Below are positions 47,314 to 59,250 of a DNA stretch of 64,000 nucleotides, piece by piece. Under the pieces are notes generated by a model. It did no database searches. It saw only the letters and a list, made by a program, of their open reading frames with translations, and had not been told where the DNA came from. This DNA is from Bigelowiella natans CCMP2755. Its lineage: Eukaryota; Cercozoa; Chlorarachniophyceae. Position 1 is the first letter of the stretch; every line of letters starts with the position of its first letter. The translations under genes were made by a program, and so were the position numbers. Location: contig ADNK01000094.1 of assembly GCA_000320545.1 (NCBI GenBank), positions 42,545 through 106,544 on the forward strand. Reading direction: 5' to 3'.

Positions 47314-48307
47314 ATGGATAGAGCGACGTATGAAAGGATGAGGGCGACGGAGCTGCGAAATGTCCTACGCAGCAAGCAGCTTGACACAAAGGGTAAGAAG
47401 GCGGAGTTGATTGAAACACGCCAGCCGACTTGGAAGGAACAATGGAGCGACAACTAGAGCCCCTTACGAAAGAATGCGAGTGACAGAACTGCGCGAGCTT
47501 CTGGATAGCAAAAAGCTAGAGACAAAGGGTAAGAAGGTGGAACTCATCGATAGGCTTATGAAGCACTCTCAGAAAAAAAAAGATCGGAAAAGAAAGGAGC
47601 ATGCCGACGATTCTCCTTCACCCTCCAAAAAAACAAGGGGGGACTCCGAATCATCAAAGATGAGCGAAGAATCTGTTACTGCCGGCCTAAGAGGGGCCTT
47701 ACTGGACCCGACGAAGGCAAATGCATGCATTGCTCTCCCTTTGAAACAGTATCTGCCTGTGATGACAGTGACAAAATTAGTCTTAGAATACGCACCTTCG
47801 GCCCTGGCTCGGCTGCACGAATCCACTTCGCTTTTACAACACCCTCTTGTCCTTGATAGAACTAGATGTACGACACCCGAAGCATGTTTGTTCCTCCTGC
47901 TCTTGAAGGAGGCCACGCACTACAGACCTAAAAAGAAGAAGAAGAAGAAGAAGAAGAAGAAGGGGAAGACAGGGGAGAGCAATACAAAACCACCTAGGGC
48001 TCGTGGATGGGGGTTCAAGACTCTTTATGGAGGTCTTAGAGGCTCTCGAGCAGAGGCTGTCCGTAAGTCGGGAGTTGTTGCAACTTTGGGATGGGGAAGA
48101 CATCTACCAGAACAGTTTTGGAGGAAAATGTGTACATTATTGGAAAGGAAAAACTTCATATCTCCGAGGCTGTGTAGATTTATGTACGGATCCGGAATTT
48201 CATACACCCTTTCAGAGCAAGGGGAACGTCTTATAGCTGAATTAGCATCTAGAACGGGAGGAGGTGTGGGGGTGGTTACAAGTATTATCAAGGAAGACAT
48301 GGTTTAG
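47314..48307 (+). CDS. SAP-domain nuclear protein, two tandem SAP motifs with a frame break
   Basis: A first frame from ATG 47314 encodes TYERMRATELRNVLRSKQLD then TKGKKAELIE, a SAP motif. The frame then closes, while a second frame, shifted by +1, continues from about 47414 with YERMRVTELRELLDSKKLET and KGKKVELIDRLMK, a second, closely similar SAP motif, and runs to stop 48305-48307. The two copies are 136 bp apart. A single extra A in the AAA at about 47415-47417 would explain the break. Alternatively translation starts at ATG 47474 and the first frame is an upstream ORF. Downstream are a Lys-rich Ser-rich segment, a poly-Lys run from (AAG)n at about 47933-47962 and a C-terminal SGISYTLSEQGERLIAEL, which resembles the wing of a winged helix. 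SAP motifs bind AT-rich DNA; a chromatin or RNA role is inferred. Confidence 0.72.
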
Positions 48308-49440
48308 ATCACCATCAGAGCATAGTTTAACCGCGAGACAAATGCAAGATAAATAGTTATCACTCAGCCATCAAGACCTTATTTCACGTCTCTATTTTTA
48401 TGTGAATATATTTCGAAAGAAGTTTGTAAACATTGTGCATAGACAGAAGTGCAACAAATTTCAATTTGAACATGGGCTGGTACCAACCGGTTTACATATG
48501 AAAATAGACTAGGCAATTTAGTGTGAATTAGTCTAGTAGTGTGAAAATTAATTTCAAATCGTTTGTAGAATATGATCGTACATAGTTTACATACTATAAA
48601 AAGTGAGCAATCACATGCAGAAGATATATTATTTGTTACTCTAGTTGCCTCTAATATGTACAATTATGCAGCCTCTGCCAGACTGATAATGCGTATTGCT
48701 AGATTGCTTCAGTGTCATGTTACTAAAATTGCAAACTAGTAAATCTTACAATGCACATCGATCTAGCTAGCTAGACATATAGTTTAGATGTTTTGACAGA
48801 TCATGTTCGCTGAGTCGACATGCCTCGCTTGTAGTCCATCTCTAACTAGCTAGATCTGTCAGTTTGCATCGTGCATGTAGCGAAAAGTGTGAGAAGCAAT
48901 GCTATAATCTAGTAATTGCTGCAAACAATGGTTGCAGATGTTTGCATGTGTCTCGGTGTGTGTGTGTGTGTGTGTGATCATGAGGCAACAACAAAATTAG
49001 TTCAGGCACTCTAGCTGACATATGGGAACAAAATAGCACATGACACGTTGCAATGCGCCCACACAGTGCTAGAGTGTGCAAATTGCATGCTTGCAGGGGA
49101 TTTTCATTTCAAATGCAATTGCCATCTTGCCGAATTTGTTGGGCTCAAGATGATATCCCATGCCCAGATGTCAAAGTTCACATCATTTGACAAGCCATTG
49201 CTCTAGATTCCTGAGTGGAACTTGTTGATTTTCCCTCAAATGATGATGCAAGCAACAACGATCTGCATTGTATCAATGCTACAGTAAGTCACCATTTTGA
49301 ATGCTCACCAACTTTCACAATGAGTTGGTGTTCAGACCCAAACCCTTTTTGCACACATTAGGCTATTGAAAATTATTGACCAGAGCCGTCACATTTGTTA
49401 TTTCTATGTTTTGCATCGTTGAATTGAATGCTAGATAAGT
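48308..49440. other. Convergent 3'-3' spacer
   Basis: It lies between the SAP protein (plus) and the small conserved protein (minus). Rich in CTAG, TGCA and CATG words (for example gatctagctagctagaca near 48760); carries a short GT array at about 48958-48977. No gene recognised. Confidence 0.55.
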
Positions 49441-49930
49441 TTACTCTTTCCATTCCTTCGAACCAAGAACAGATACGTTCATTCCGACTTGGCACCAAAG
49501 CGTCTTCCCATTCACGATGATAGGAATCTGACGATTAGAATGATAACTATTAGTGGACATAGAATGGGGACTTTACATTGTGCTTTTTTTGAACATAGTT
49601 GTATACCTTCCCTCCTAGATACCAGCCGCTGGACCCACTGGAGAAAGCCCGAGCATCACCAGAGAATTTGCTGCCCTCTAACTCGAACCTTAGTTCCTTT
49701 GCTGCTTCAATGAACTCCTCCTTCGTCATACAAGACTTTTGATCCTTTGGTATTTTTGCTGGCGCTTTTATACCATCCACAGGGAAGCAGCAATGATGTT
49801 TTTCTGTCTTTGGTTTCTTGGTACATACAGGTTCCTCGTCGCTGAGTGAAAACTCATCAGATTTGGAGTCATTTAACTCTGTTGGAGAGTCCAAGATATG
49901 TTTGCGCTTGCGGTTCGTTCTTCGAGGCAT
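49441..49930 (-). CDS. Small conserved protein with FSSGSxGW and VQxGxNxxVxGSKEW-type motifs
   Basis: Two exons: 49607-49930 and 49441-49527, phase 0, 136 residues. The N-terminus is basic (MPRRTNRKRKHIL), like a nuclear localisation signal, and then acidic. A conserved-looking core follows: CMTKEEFIEAAKELRFELEG, AFSSGSSGWYLGGK, and after the intron IPIIVNGKTLWCQVGMNVSV with LGSKEWKE at the end. I recall small plant and algal proteins with the pattern FS-GS-GW ... VQ-G-N-TV-GSK, but I cannot name the family or function. The splice is supported by GTATAC donor and CGTCAG acceptor and by the motif continuing across it. Confidence 0.68.
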
Positions 49931-50917
49931 CGTGGCAGATAAGAGATCTCTTGTCCCAGGTTACAGGGGCTAGTGTTTCGTTTACGAGGTTGCGGCGGGG
50001 TTTGGATTGTGATCAGCTTCGGAAAAAGAAAGTTCGATGTATTGAAAGAGAACGGATCTGTGCTGCAGCGTCTAGAATTAAAAGCAGCAGCAGCATAGAT
50101 ACAAATCAAAGTAGCAATTTCTTCTCTCGGGTGTGCTGCCGAGAGAAGAAACGCAGCTCACCCCATGCGCTGCCACAATCCGCTTTTCAGCTTTTCGTAA
50201 CAAGAACGACTTACATATTTTGTAGATATACCCAGTGTTCATGTTGTCGCATGGTGAAAACCAAGTCCATATTTGATTCTTGTATGCGTTGTCGTAGGGT
50301 AGAAATCAAATCTTTTATTATTGTAAAGATCAAATTTTTTGTGTTGTCGCAGAGTGAAAATGTATCCCATGTTATATTTGTTTGTGCGAGCACTATTGTT
50401 AGGAGAATCCTCAGAATCCGAATACGAAATCATGGATGAATACTGCTTCCCTCCACCCCCACTATAGTTTTTACAACAGGAGGAGAACAAGGATACCTTA
50501 GTCAAACATAAAACATTTGGACGACATTGCATAAACGACCCTTTGGGCCGCAGTGGATGCACCAAACAGCTGGCATGAATTTGCTGTTCCAGCAACAAAT
50601 AGCAATGCTGATGACAAAAACCATAATTTTCAACAGAGCCACGGAGACGCGTGGGGGTGATGCGAGGTCATCAGTTCAGGTCACGATCAACGGCTGGGGA
50701 ACGTCGGAGATCACCATCGTCAGTGTCAAGGCAACCACCATGGTAAATCAGTCGAGTGCAAACGCATTATTTTATCCCGAAAATCATGAGCAGCCAAGGC
50801 AACTAGATCATTGCAACATTGAAGAAATACACGCCGCCTTTCTTTCTTTCCCACCCATCCTCGTCTACACACACACACACACACACATATATACATACAC
50901 ACGATCATGGAAATTAG
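49931..50917. promoter_or_regulatory. Divergent region upstream of the TruD gene, with three degenerate repeats
   Basis: It separates the small conserved gene (minus) from the first supported exon of the PPR/TruD gene (plus) and may hide its first exons. Three copies of a degenerate unit of the form YGTTGTCGYA-RGT-AAA start at 50242, 50287 and 50342. An open frame at 50527-50991 has no recognised content except where it overlaps the next gene. An AC array lies at about 50869-50887. Confidence 0.35.
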
Positions 50918-51385
50918 GAGAAGGGCTGTGGAGTTTTGTCTGCGAGAGTCCGAATATCCTGGAGCGAGAAAGCTTTCAGCAGTGCTCTTAGCATCCTCAC
51001 GGTGTATTTAAACTATTGATCGTGTATGACTCTATCCTCATAGTTGTTGCTATAACTAGTGCCTCTGGATGGTCTGCAAGCTTGGATATTCTACGTCACT
51101 TTCCACAGGTCATTCTTAGCTGCTGCTGCTGCTGCCGTACATGTGGGAATGGCTACATTCTTCCCCTTTTGCAAACACACACACACATACACATACACAT
51201 ACATAATACTCATCCATACACAGCCACATTTTCTCAACAACTAAGCAGCTAATCAACAGAGACTGTCACCTGTAATTGGAAACACCTTTTAGCTCCAGAT
51301 AAAACTACCATTTTGCTGGAAACACTATTGGCCAATGAAATATGAGCTATGAGCACATATGTAAATGTGCAAATGGTGTTATGCT

Positions 51386-51465
<80 letters not shown>

Positions 51466-51706
51466 TATTTCCGTTTTTTTACTAATCGTTTCACTGTTAT
51501 TGATGCAATTCCTTCCTTCCCAGTGGGAGAACGACAGCTTTCCTCTTCGAGTAGAAGAAACATCCTCGTCCCTCTCAGAGCCTACTCCAACAAATTTAAA
51601 TAATACTACGATGAAAGCATCCCAACGCCTTCTCTCTTTAGTCATGCAAACGTATCGAAAGGGCTCGCAGTGGGAACGTGCAGTGGAGTGCTTTTATAGA
51701 GCAAGG

Positions 51707-51737
<31 letters not shown>

Positions 51738-54051
51738 ATTGCTTAATATATTTCAATTTATAATAAGCATAGCCAGATGATGTAGTAGTACTGAGTCCAT
51801 AGGATCGATGTATATTATCAGCCTCATAACCCTACCAAACAATCCTACCTTCATCCTTTGACTGCTGTCGCATTGATCGTCGCATCGTGATGTGAAGATG
51901 TTCATTTGCCATAATAGGTCAAAGAGGCTAGAAGCCAACTCCATTCTATACTCTAACCTGCTATCGTGCGCGGTTTGTGAGGAGGAGGAGGAAGAGGAGG
52001 AGGAGGAGAAAAGAGTCAATCTTTATTTGCATGATGATAAAAAAACTCAAAATCTCGGTATATAGAGTAGTATGGGCAATTTGGAGAGAGTAGTAACATG
52101 GTGATGATGACAAGAATGTTCAACATTATGATGTGATTGCTGTAATCATCATTGACAAACGTCAAATGTATAATAATACATTTAATTTTGAAACCAAAGT
52201 TATTCAGCACTTGTATATCATCGTTTTCTTCGAGATTTCAGCTTTTCAGGAGAGATCGTCGTCGTTATCCCTTGTTTGAAGTTAATACAGTTGAACATAA
52301 TTAATATCAGCAGCCCGGTGCCCATTATTTCAGCGTATAATAAAGGAGATAATTGAGGAGGAAGAGAAAGCCAACGAGGAATCTGGTGACAATGATGATG
52401 ACGGATGTTTCAAATTGAAAGATCCAGTGTTACGGCGGCAGATATTAAGAGCATACGACAAAGCAGTACTATGGCAGGAAGCCCTCGGAATGCTGTTTTT
52501 AAACAAGAACAACAAGAAAAATAGTCTCACTGTTACGAAAACTAATCGATCTACCTGCGAGGTTGGTGTGTTTAGAGAGGGAAATGGCAGTTTTGGCAGT
52601 TCTTCAAGCATCAGAATGGCGTCATCATCAACATCATCATCATCATCACCATCATCATCCTTCCTCAAAAACCCTAAATATGAACATTATGATCCACGTG
52701 TACTCAACTACCAAGCGGATTTCGACGGAATTTGCAACGGCTCTGCGCTTGATCTTGTGGTATAAGATCCTTATGATATCCCAGCTGATAATGCGAATAA
52801 TAGCGGTATTCTTTCACATGGGGCCCCAAAAACCTGAATCAAAATTGTTATATATTGATCAATAACCATGTAGGCGCGACTAGCTACCAATGGATTTGAA
52901 GAAATAGCGCGAAAGGTGGTGTCTGGAAAGTTGGTGCTGCTGAAAATATTGGCAGCAATGATAATGATGACGATGATGAATTATTATGATGATTTCTTTG
53001 TAAGAGTAGGAAGAGGAAGAATATTGTTAATGTCGATCTCATTATCGTTTGGTTCATCTCATCTGATGCTCCTTTTGCTAATCATTTCAACACTTTCCTA
53101 CTTTGTAGTGCCTCGAAATGCTACTTTTCAATAGGAGGCACCACCAGCAGCAGCAGCAGGAGGAGGAGGAGGATAACATACGGTCTTCTTCCATTAGAAG
53201 TCAATCCCCTTTGTTTATTTGGCTATTTATTCCTGTTCTTCACCCGTAATAATGCATGGCTTGTTTGCAGCTATTATTAAGTTATTGGTTGCAGCTGGAG
53301 TGTTAACGATAATATGACGATGGTGTTGACAGTGTTAACGATAATATGACGATGGTGTTGACAGAGAGAAGGGAGGAGGAGGAGGAGGAGGAGGAGGAGG
53401 AGGAGCCGTTTGCAGCACATTTCCAACCAATCTTCAAGTAGGGTTGCTGATCCGCAGCTTCTCAAAGTCACGGCATAAAATACACGTGGGGAATGTTATG
53501 ATGTCATTAATTCCTGACAGCTTTGCAGAACAACCTGTAGAAGAGGACTCGTCGTCATCGTCCTCTTCCTCACAAAAATATCATCGACTACTAGCAGTAA
53601 AGCCAGCAGTAGACCATGAATTCTTCCCCATAGACGACGACCTCACGCCTCCTTCAACTCCTCATGAGAACTATGGTATTGTTGAATATCGATCGAAGGA
53701 AGAGAAAGGGTTAGGAGGCACGATCAAGAGATGTAGAGAAGATTTTATTGTGACGGAGATCGATGGTCATAATGGCAATGCAGTACGCCTGCAACATCCT
53801 TTTTTGTGTAAGAAGAAGAAGAAGAAGAAGGAAAACAACAACAACAACAACTCTTCACTGTCACAGCTACTACTACTACAACCCACCAGAGGGCAGCAAA
53901 GAAAGGGTAGATTTCGCAACACCATTGGCGACAATACATACGTCAGAATGGTTGTGTCAAAGCGAGGCCTTTCCACATTCGAAGCGGTATATCCCAGAAC
54001 TTTCATCCAAACATCATCTAAAATAAATCTGCAGACTTCAGCACAATCACA

Positions 54052-54088
<37 letters not shown>

Positions 54089-54833
54089 TGTAAATATGCG
54101 TATATCGTTTGATGCAGGCGGAAAGGATAGGCAGGGCACTCGGAGTAGACGTAAAGTACATTCGATTTGCTGGTTTAAAGGATGCATATGCCACCACCGT
54201 TCAGCAGATGACGGCCCCCCTCTCGCAGCTACCAGAGCAATTTCTCGTCGTCAGTGACAGGGGGAGGATGCTGCAAGGGAACGTAGACAAAATTAGCAGA
54301 AGCAAGCTAGGGTTGTATGATTGATATCTCTATTATACCATACATACGAATGGATGATGGCGATAAATCTGTTTTGCCACCATCTTGCTGCTGTGTGTGC
54401 ACCAACAGCTAAGCTTCTGATTTGACATAAATTATATCTTCTAAATGATGACACAGTCTGCAGCAATGAATAGCCTTACGATATATTCTGAAGGAATGTT
54501 GTTTTTAAGATAAGCGTGCATGGACGATGCTGCAGCAATCGACCTTGTTTTAATTGACGATGTTTTCTAAATGTTTCCTTTTCTAAATTAGATTTGGCCT
54601 GTACTCACATGAACAAATCCTTGGAAAAGTTGCTTCTGGTTCTTGTTCTTCTTGTCTTTATTTTTCTAAAAGGATCATCATATAAAATATTTGCAAATAT
54701 TAGCTCTTCGAATTGGATTGAAGGAAGGAAAAGCTGGCCTTTGTGTCGGGGATTTAGAAATGGTGGATCATGAGCTCAATCTTCATGCTGGGATCTCGCA
54801 TGGAAATAGATTTGAATTGGTGGGCAGGGATTA

Positions 54834-54865
<32 letters not shown>

Positions 54866-57009
54866 AAAGTAATAGAATTAGAATTACGAGAAGGTAAAAA
54901 CTACTACACTGGTGTCGCGATCATAATCTATAAAGAAGTGCGTATGGCGGCGTACTTAATTACTCAACTACTACGTATATCCAGAACTCTCTTCCTCCTC
55001 CTCCTGCTGCTGATGCTGCTGATGCCATATTACATTCAATCATCAGTTGTCTTCCCTATTACTTATTGTAAAATCATGTGGCCAGATTCTCCACAATTCA
55101 GAGCCATCTACATCAATAGAGACACCCCATTCTTGCAACGATGGCTCATGCACGAGAAGTGAAATGCTTGCTCTTGAAAAGCAAATTCGTGATCGACTTA
55201 TCGTCGTCAGTAAATCCATTACCAAAAATGGGTTTATAAACTACTACGGACCCCAGCGTTTCACTGGAGTGTAAGGAGACAAACTAACCAAACGACACTA
55301 CACACAAAGCAAAAACACAATCACTCATTATACTTTTACCGATGATATTGGTTGGCGATATGTTTTCTGTCGCGTATGGGTGTTTATAACTGAGTGCGCT
55401 ATTTACTTCGTTCAAAGGCTTTCCGGACATCAAGCATGCATAGCTTCACTGAGACGTGACTATAAAAAGGCTTGTCTGGCACTATTACAGCCTACCCGCC
55501 CTCCTGATGACTTACCATGGAGGTAGTAATGGCTATAGTGTACATATATGCATGGTGATATGTCCATGCATAAGAGATGATATGTCCATGCATAAGAGAG
55601 AGAGAGAGGGGGGGGGGGGGGGGGGGGAGAAGAGATGTTTTCTTGTGTGTTTTATATTTACATGTAGTCGCTGATTCTTCATAATTATTCATTGAAAGGT
55701 CTGTGTGGAAGGCTACAAAGGACCCTCAACGAACACTTCACTCTATGCCTGTACGCGGCTTTACGTTTGAAAAAATTATACTGAGACAGCTTTTGAAGTT
55801 GTCAAAGTTGACTAAAAATGAAGTTCTCACTCCTACCAAGTATGTACGGCGAGAGGCATGGTTTGATAAAGGAGATGAAGATCACGAAACAAAGGTGACG
55901 ATGGCATCTAAAATTACGGCTGGAATCACCACCGCCACCACCACCAGCAGTAGTCCGGTTGCTCATCTCCAGTGGAGGAGTATCTTTCTGGCCATTCCAT
56001 TTTCTCAGCGATTGCTAATAGTAAGGGCATATCAAAGTCGGCTATGGAATTGCGCTGCTACAGAAAGGGTGAAGCGGTGAGTTAGTAGGGACTATATACA
56101 ACATGAATGAGATGCTACCAATTATAAATAAAAACAAATTCAAAATCGTCGCTGAAACATTTACAATTTTCTCCTAAACAAATCGATTTCCATCGGTAAA
56201 AGGAAGGGTTAGGGTTGGGGAGAGATGATCTTTCAAGCTTACATATTGATGATACATGCGGATCCTGAATGTTATAGACACGTTGGTATGTGGTGGCTGC
56301 CTTGACTGTATTATACTGAGCGACGATTAGCAGAAGTACACTTTGCAACAACATAATGATTTGATAGGTTCGGGTTCGACATTGTGAAGGGCGATTTGCT
56401 TCTCGGAGGGTATGGAAAAGAAGGTACTGAATATTTTTAGTGGAAGATAACATTCTAGATTATGGTTGGTTCATATTACAATGGCCCCTCACTCTGAATA
56501 CTACTAATGTAACAGAGGCATTTGCAGCAAATCCGGTAGTTTTTGGCTACGAGACGTCATCATCATCATCATCATCATCATCGGGGAGCGAGAAACTAAG
56601 GAGAGGAAGGAACATGATTTCCAACATCGTCTTGCCTTTGTTCGGTTGCGGAGTCAGGAAGCCTAGGAACATCATCGGTTCAATGATGAGAAGACATCTA
56701 CAGCACCACGGGCTGCTTGGTACTACTCTCACCATAGAGATTCAAGATTCCGGAGCATTGATGGAACCAAGGCAAGAACCAATTGTTGACAAGGAGGCTG
56801 TTCATACTAATCGATTTGCTCGCCACCATCGTATACTGACTGCGATAAGAGAGGGAAAGGCAAGTCGGAGGAAATGGCCGAAGATGAAACGCCAGAAGCA
56901 ATTCACAACTGACGATGAAGTTGTGCACGTCATTCTTGGCTCGTATCGACATTTAATTGCTTATCCACAAAATTTCAGTTGCACAGTCGTTGCCTCTCCT
57001 TTATCATAG
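50918..57009 (+). CDS. PUS7: tRNA pseudouridine synthase TruD/PUS7, with PPR-like N-terminal exons
   Basis: The TruD part is clear from about 53455: GIVEYRSKEEKGLGGTIKRC and REDFIVTEIDGHNGNAVRL, YVRMVVSKRGLSTFEAAERI, the catalytic-Asp motif FAGLKDAYATTVQQ (54160-54201), LHAGISHGNRFELVG (54780), GFINYYGPQRFTG (55230-55270), FLAIPFSQRLLIVRAYQSRL (55990), FDIVKGDLLLGGYG (56375), ISNIVLPLFGCGVRKPRN and GSYRHLIAYPQNFSC, stop 57007-57009. It isomerises uridine to pseudouridine in tRNA and other RNAs. Upstream on the same strand, with no stop-gene boundary visible, exons read RRAVEFCLRESEYPGARK (50918-50999), LSLVMQTYRKGSQWERAVEC (51640), LRRQILRAYDKAVLWQEALG (52420-52490) and ARLATNGFEEIARK (52875), which look like PPR helix pairs. 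Whether these are one fused gene or two genes in tandem is not settled. A poly-Ser run from (ATC)n is at about 56558-56583. Confidence 0.85.
51391..51463. repeat. Compound (CT)n(GT)n microsatellite
   Basis: CT to about 51424, then GT to about 51463, in an intron of the PPR/TruD gene. (ATG)n at about 51706-51736 follows the next exon. Confidence 0.92.
53301..53364. repeat. Perfect 32-bp tandem duplication
   Basis: The 32-bp unit beginning tgttaacgataatatgacga at 53301 repeats exactly at 53333. It is followed by an (AGG)n tract at about 53376-53404. Confidence 0.93.
54052..54085. repeat. (AT)n microsatellite
   Basis: In a TruD intron. (AGT)n at about 54834-54864 and a run of about 19 G at 55609-55627 lie in later introns. 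Confidence 0.9.
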
Positions 57010-57813
57010 GCTGTAGAGTACGCTACATAAGGAGCAGAATGTGCATTCAAATGTATACAAATAACAATGATGAATAAAAACGAGCATTGCAAGATGCGAT
57101 TGCATGCAATGGCGAGCTAAGTCACACCACACTCACATAGCCCCCTAGAGTACACAAATGGCGAGGCCTGACGTCATCAATGCAGGAGTGACGTGGGCGC
57201 ACGTCGAGCCGTATTCACTGCGCATACACGCACATGCATGCCACATGTGAGTGACTTCTGAAGCAATGTGGAAAACTTTAGCTATCAATTGCACAGCGGG
57301 TATGGTCCATCTCGTTGATTGAGCTGAATCACTAAATGAATGAAAGTCATGAAGTCAAGAAGTGCTAGAGTGAGGCAACTATACATCATGCATGCAAAAA
57401 CGAGCTAGCTGCTAGAAGCGATACTATGTGCTAGTTGTTGCTTGCATGCTTGCATGTTTGCTGTTGCAGTATGTGTCCTAGCACGCTGGTCATTGGACAG
57501 ATCGAACTAGGGTGAACACTACATGCCAAAAGATCACCAGGCCATGCTAGTATGTGTGCTTAGACGCACGCAACTGATCGACGATACAAATGTTGCACGT
57601 TTGAAGGCCCCTGGCTGATCCAAATGTGTCATTTTGCATCGATTGTCGCAATGCGATTTAATGAGGGCTAAATAGTGCAGCGATTCCATGCTGGTAAACG
57701 ATTGTTGGAACTTAGCAGGAACCAGACATTTTGTTATCAGATTCAAAAAATACGTTCACTTCCACACCTTCTATCGTAGGAATATGCACGTATATTTACT
57801 TAAGTAGAGCTAT

Positions 57814-57864
<51 letters not shown>

Positions 57865-58482
57865 TATGAATACAACACAGAGTATTTTTTACTACAACTT
57901 ACTGGCACTGTGACGTGCGAATGTGAACATCGTAGTATATAGACACATGATAGCACTTTCACTGCCGTGGTTGCTTTGGGTTGATGTAAAACAACCCTTT
58001 ACTAAATTCTCTGCAACTCACTCATATTTAGGGTAGAATTGGAATCATCATGTACGGTAGTAACAGGATAGGAGTAGTATGGGACTTTCTATCTATATAT
58101 CTATCTACATCTCTGCACTAGATGATCTTGAGAAATGACAAGTGTAATAAAAGTGGATCATAGAATTGTATTCTTTCTTCGGACGGCTAGGTAACTCTTT
58201 CGTCCTTTTTGCTCATCTGCTGGGTCGTGGGCGGAAAAGGGGGAGGAGAAATGAAGAGTAATCTTCTTCATAGGTGCATTCTGGTAGGAATCGTAAATGG
58301 AGATGATGATGACGATGATGATGATGATGATGATGATGGTGGTGGTGGCAATAGAAAAGAATCTCCATTATTATTTTCCTTAAATGGGTGGCTTGGCTTT
58401 GATCTTTCATCCATAGCTCGATTAATCTTAGAGATTGAAATCAAGGAAGCTACCGTTCTTCTTGGTCTCTTTTGCCTAACTT
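57010..58482. other. Convergent 3'-3' spacer
   Basis: It lies between TruD (plus) and the HMG-box gene (minus). The left half is rich in CATG, TGCA and CTAG words (for example catgcatgcaaaaacgagct near 57388). It also has (AT)n at about 57818-57862 and (ATG)n at about 58302-58338. No gene recognised. Confidence 0.55.
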
Positions 58483-59216
58483 CTATTCGTCTAAAGATAT
58501 TCGAAGACGCTTTGCTTCTCTTTTCTCCGGTGACAGCGTCTTGTTTAAAATTGATAACTTTGTTTTCGTAGTTTGTATTGTTATCATCATAACCTTTGCG
58601 GTCTTAAATGGGAACGACGACGACCATCGTTTTCTATCGATAGCAGATACCCTCCCCTTCTCTCTGTTGTCTGTCATTGCAGGTGATTTGATCATTGAAG
58701 GAGAGTTGGGGTTTGTCTCCTCGGAACACACCGGTTGTGATGCAGCAGCAGCTGCAATATTTGTTGTTGATATTGTTGCAATAGATGGAGTACTAATTCC
58801 TATGGATGGATGATGATCAAATTTATTGTCGTATAAATGGGAGGGTGATAACCGAGTATTAGTCACTAAGCACTGGTGTTGCCTTTTGGGTTTATTCTCA
58901 TGATGATAAGAGGAGGCAGCACTTGAGGTAGATGAAGAAGCAACAGCGGTTCGTTTCTCGAAATCTAATCTAGCCTGGACATGTCTTTTGAGCTCTAATT
59001 CCCTCTGCATTAGCAGCTGTTGTCGCTCTTTCTGATGCTGAAGAAGTCTTCGCTGTTCTTCACGAAGTTGCCGGAGTTCTTCCTGCATGCGATGTTGCTG
59101 CAGATCAAATTCAGCAATAATGTTGTTCCCACTATCATTTACTTTGATCTTCTCCTGCATTGATTGATCTTTGTTATTCGGCATTATTGTCACTGGTTGT
59201 GACTGAGACACTTGGG

Positions 59217-59250
<34 letters not shown>

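Noticed and set aside
49846-50439. Plus-strand 197-codon open frame
   Set aside because: It runs antisense through exon 1 of the small conserved gene and into promoter sequence, with no domain and Cys/Arg/Ser-rich composition.
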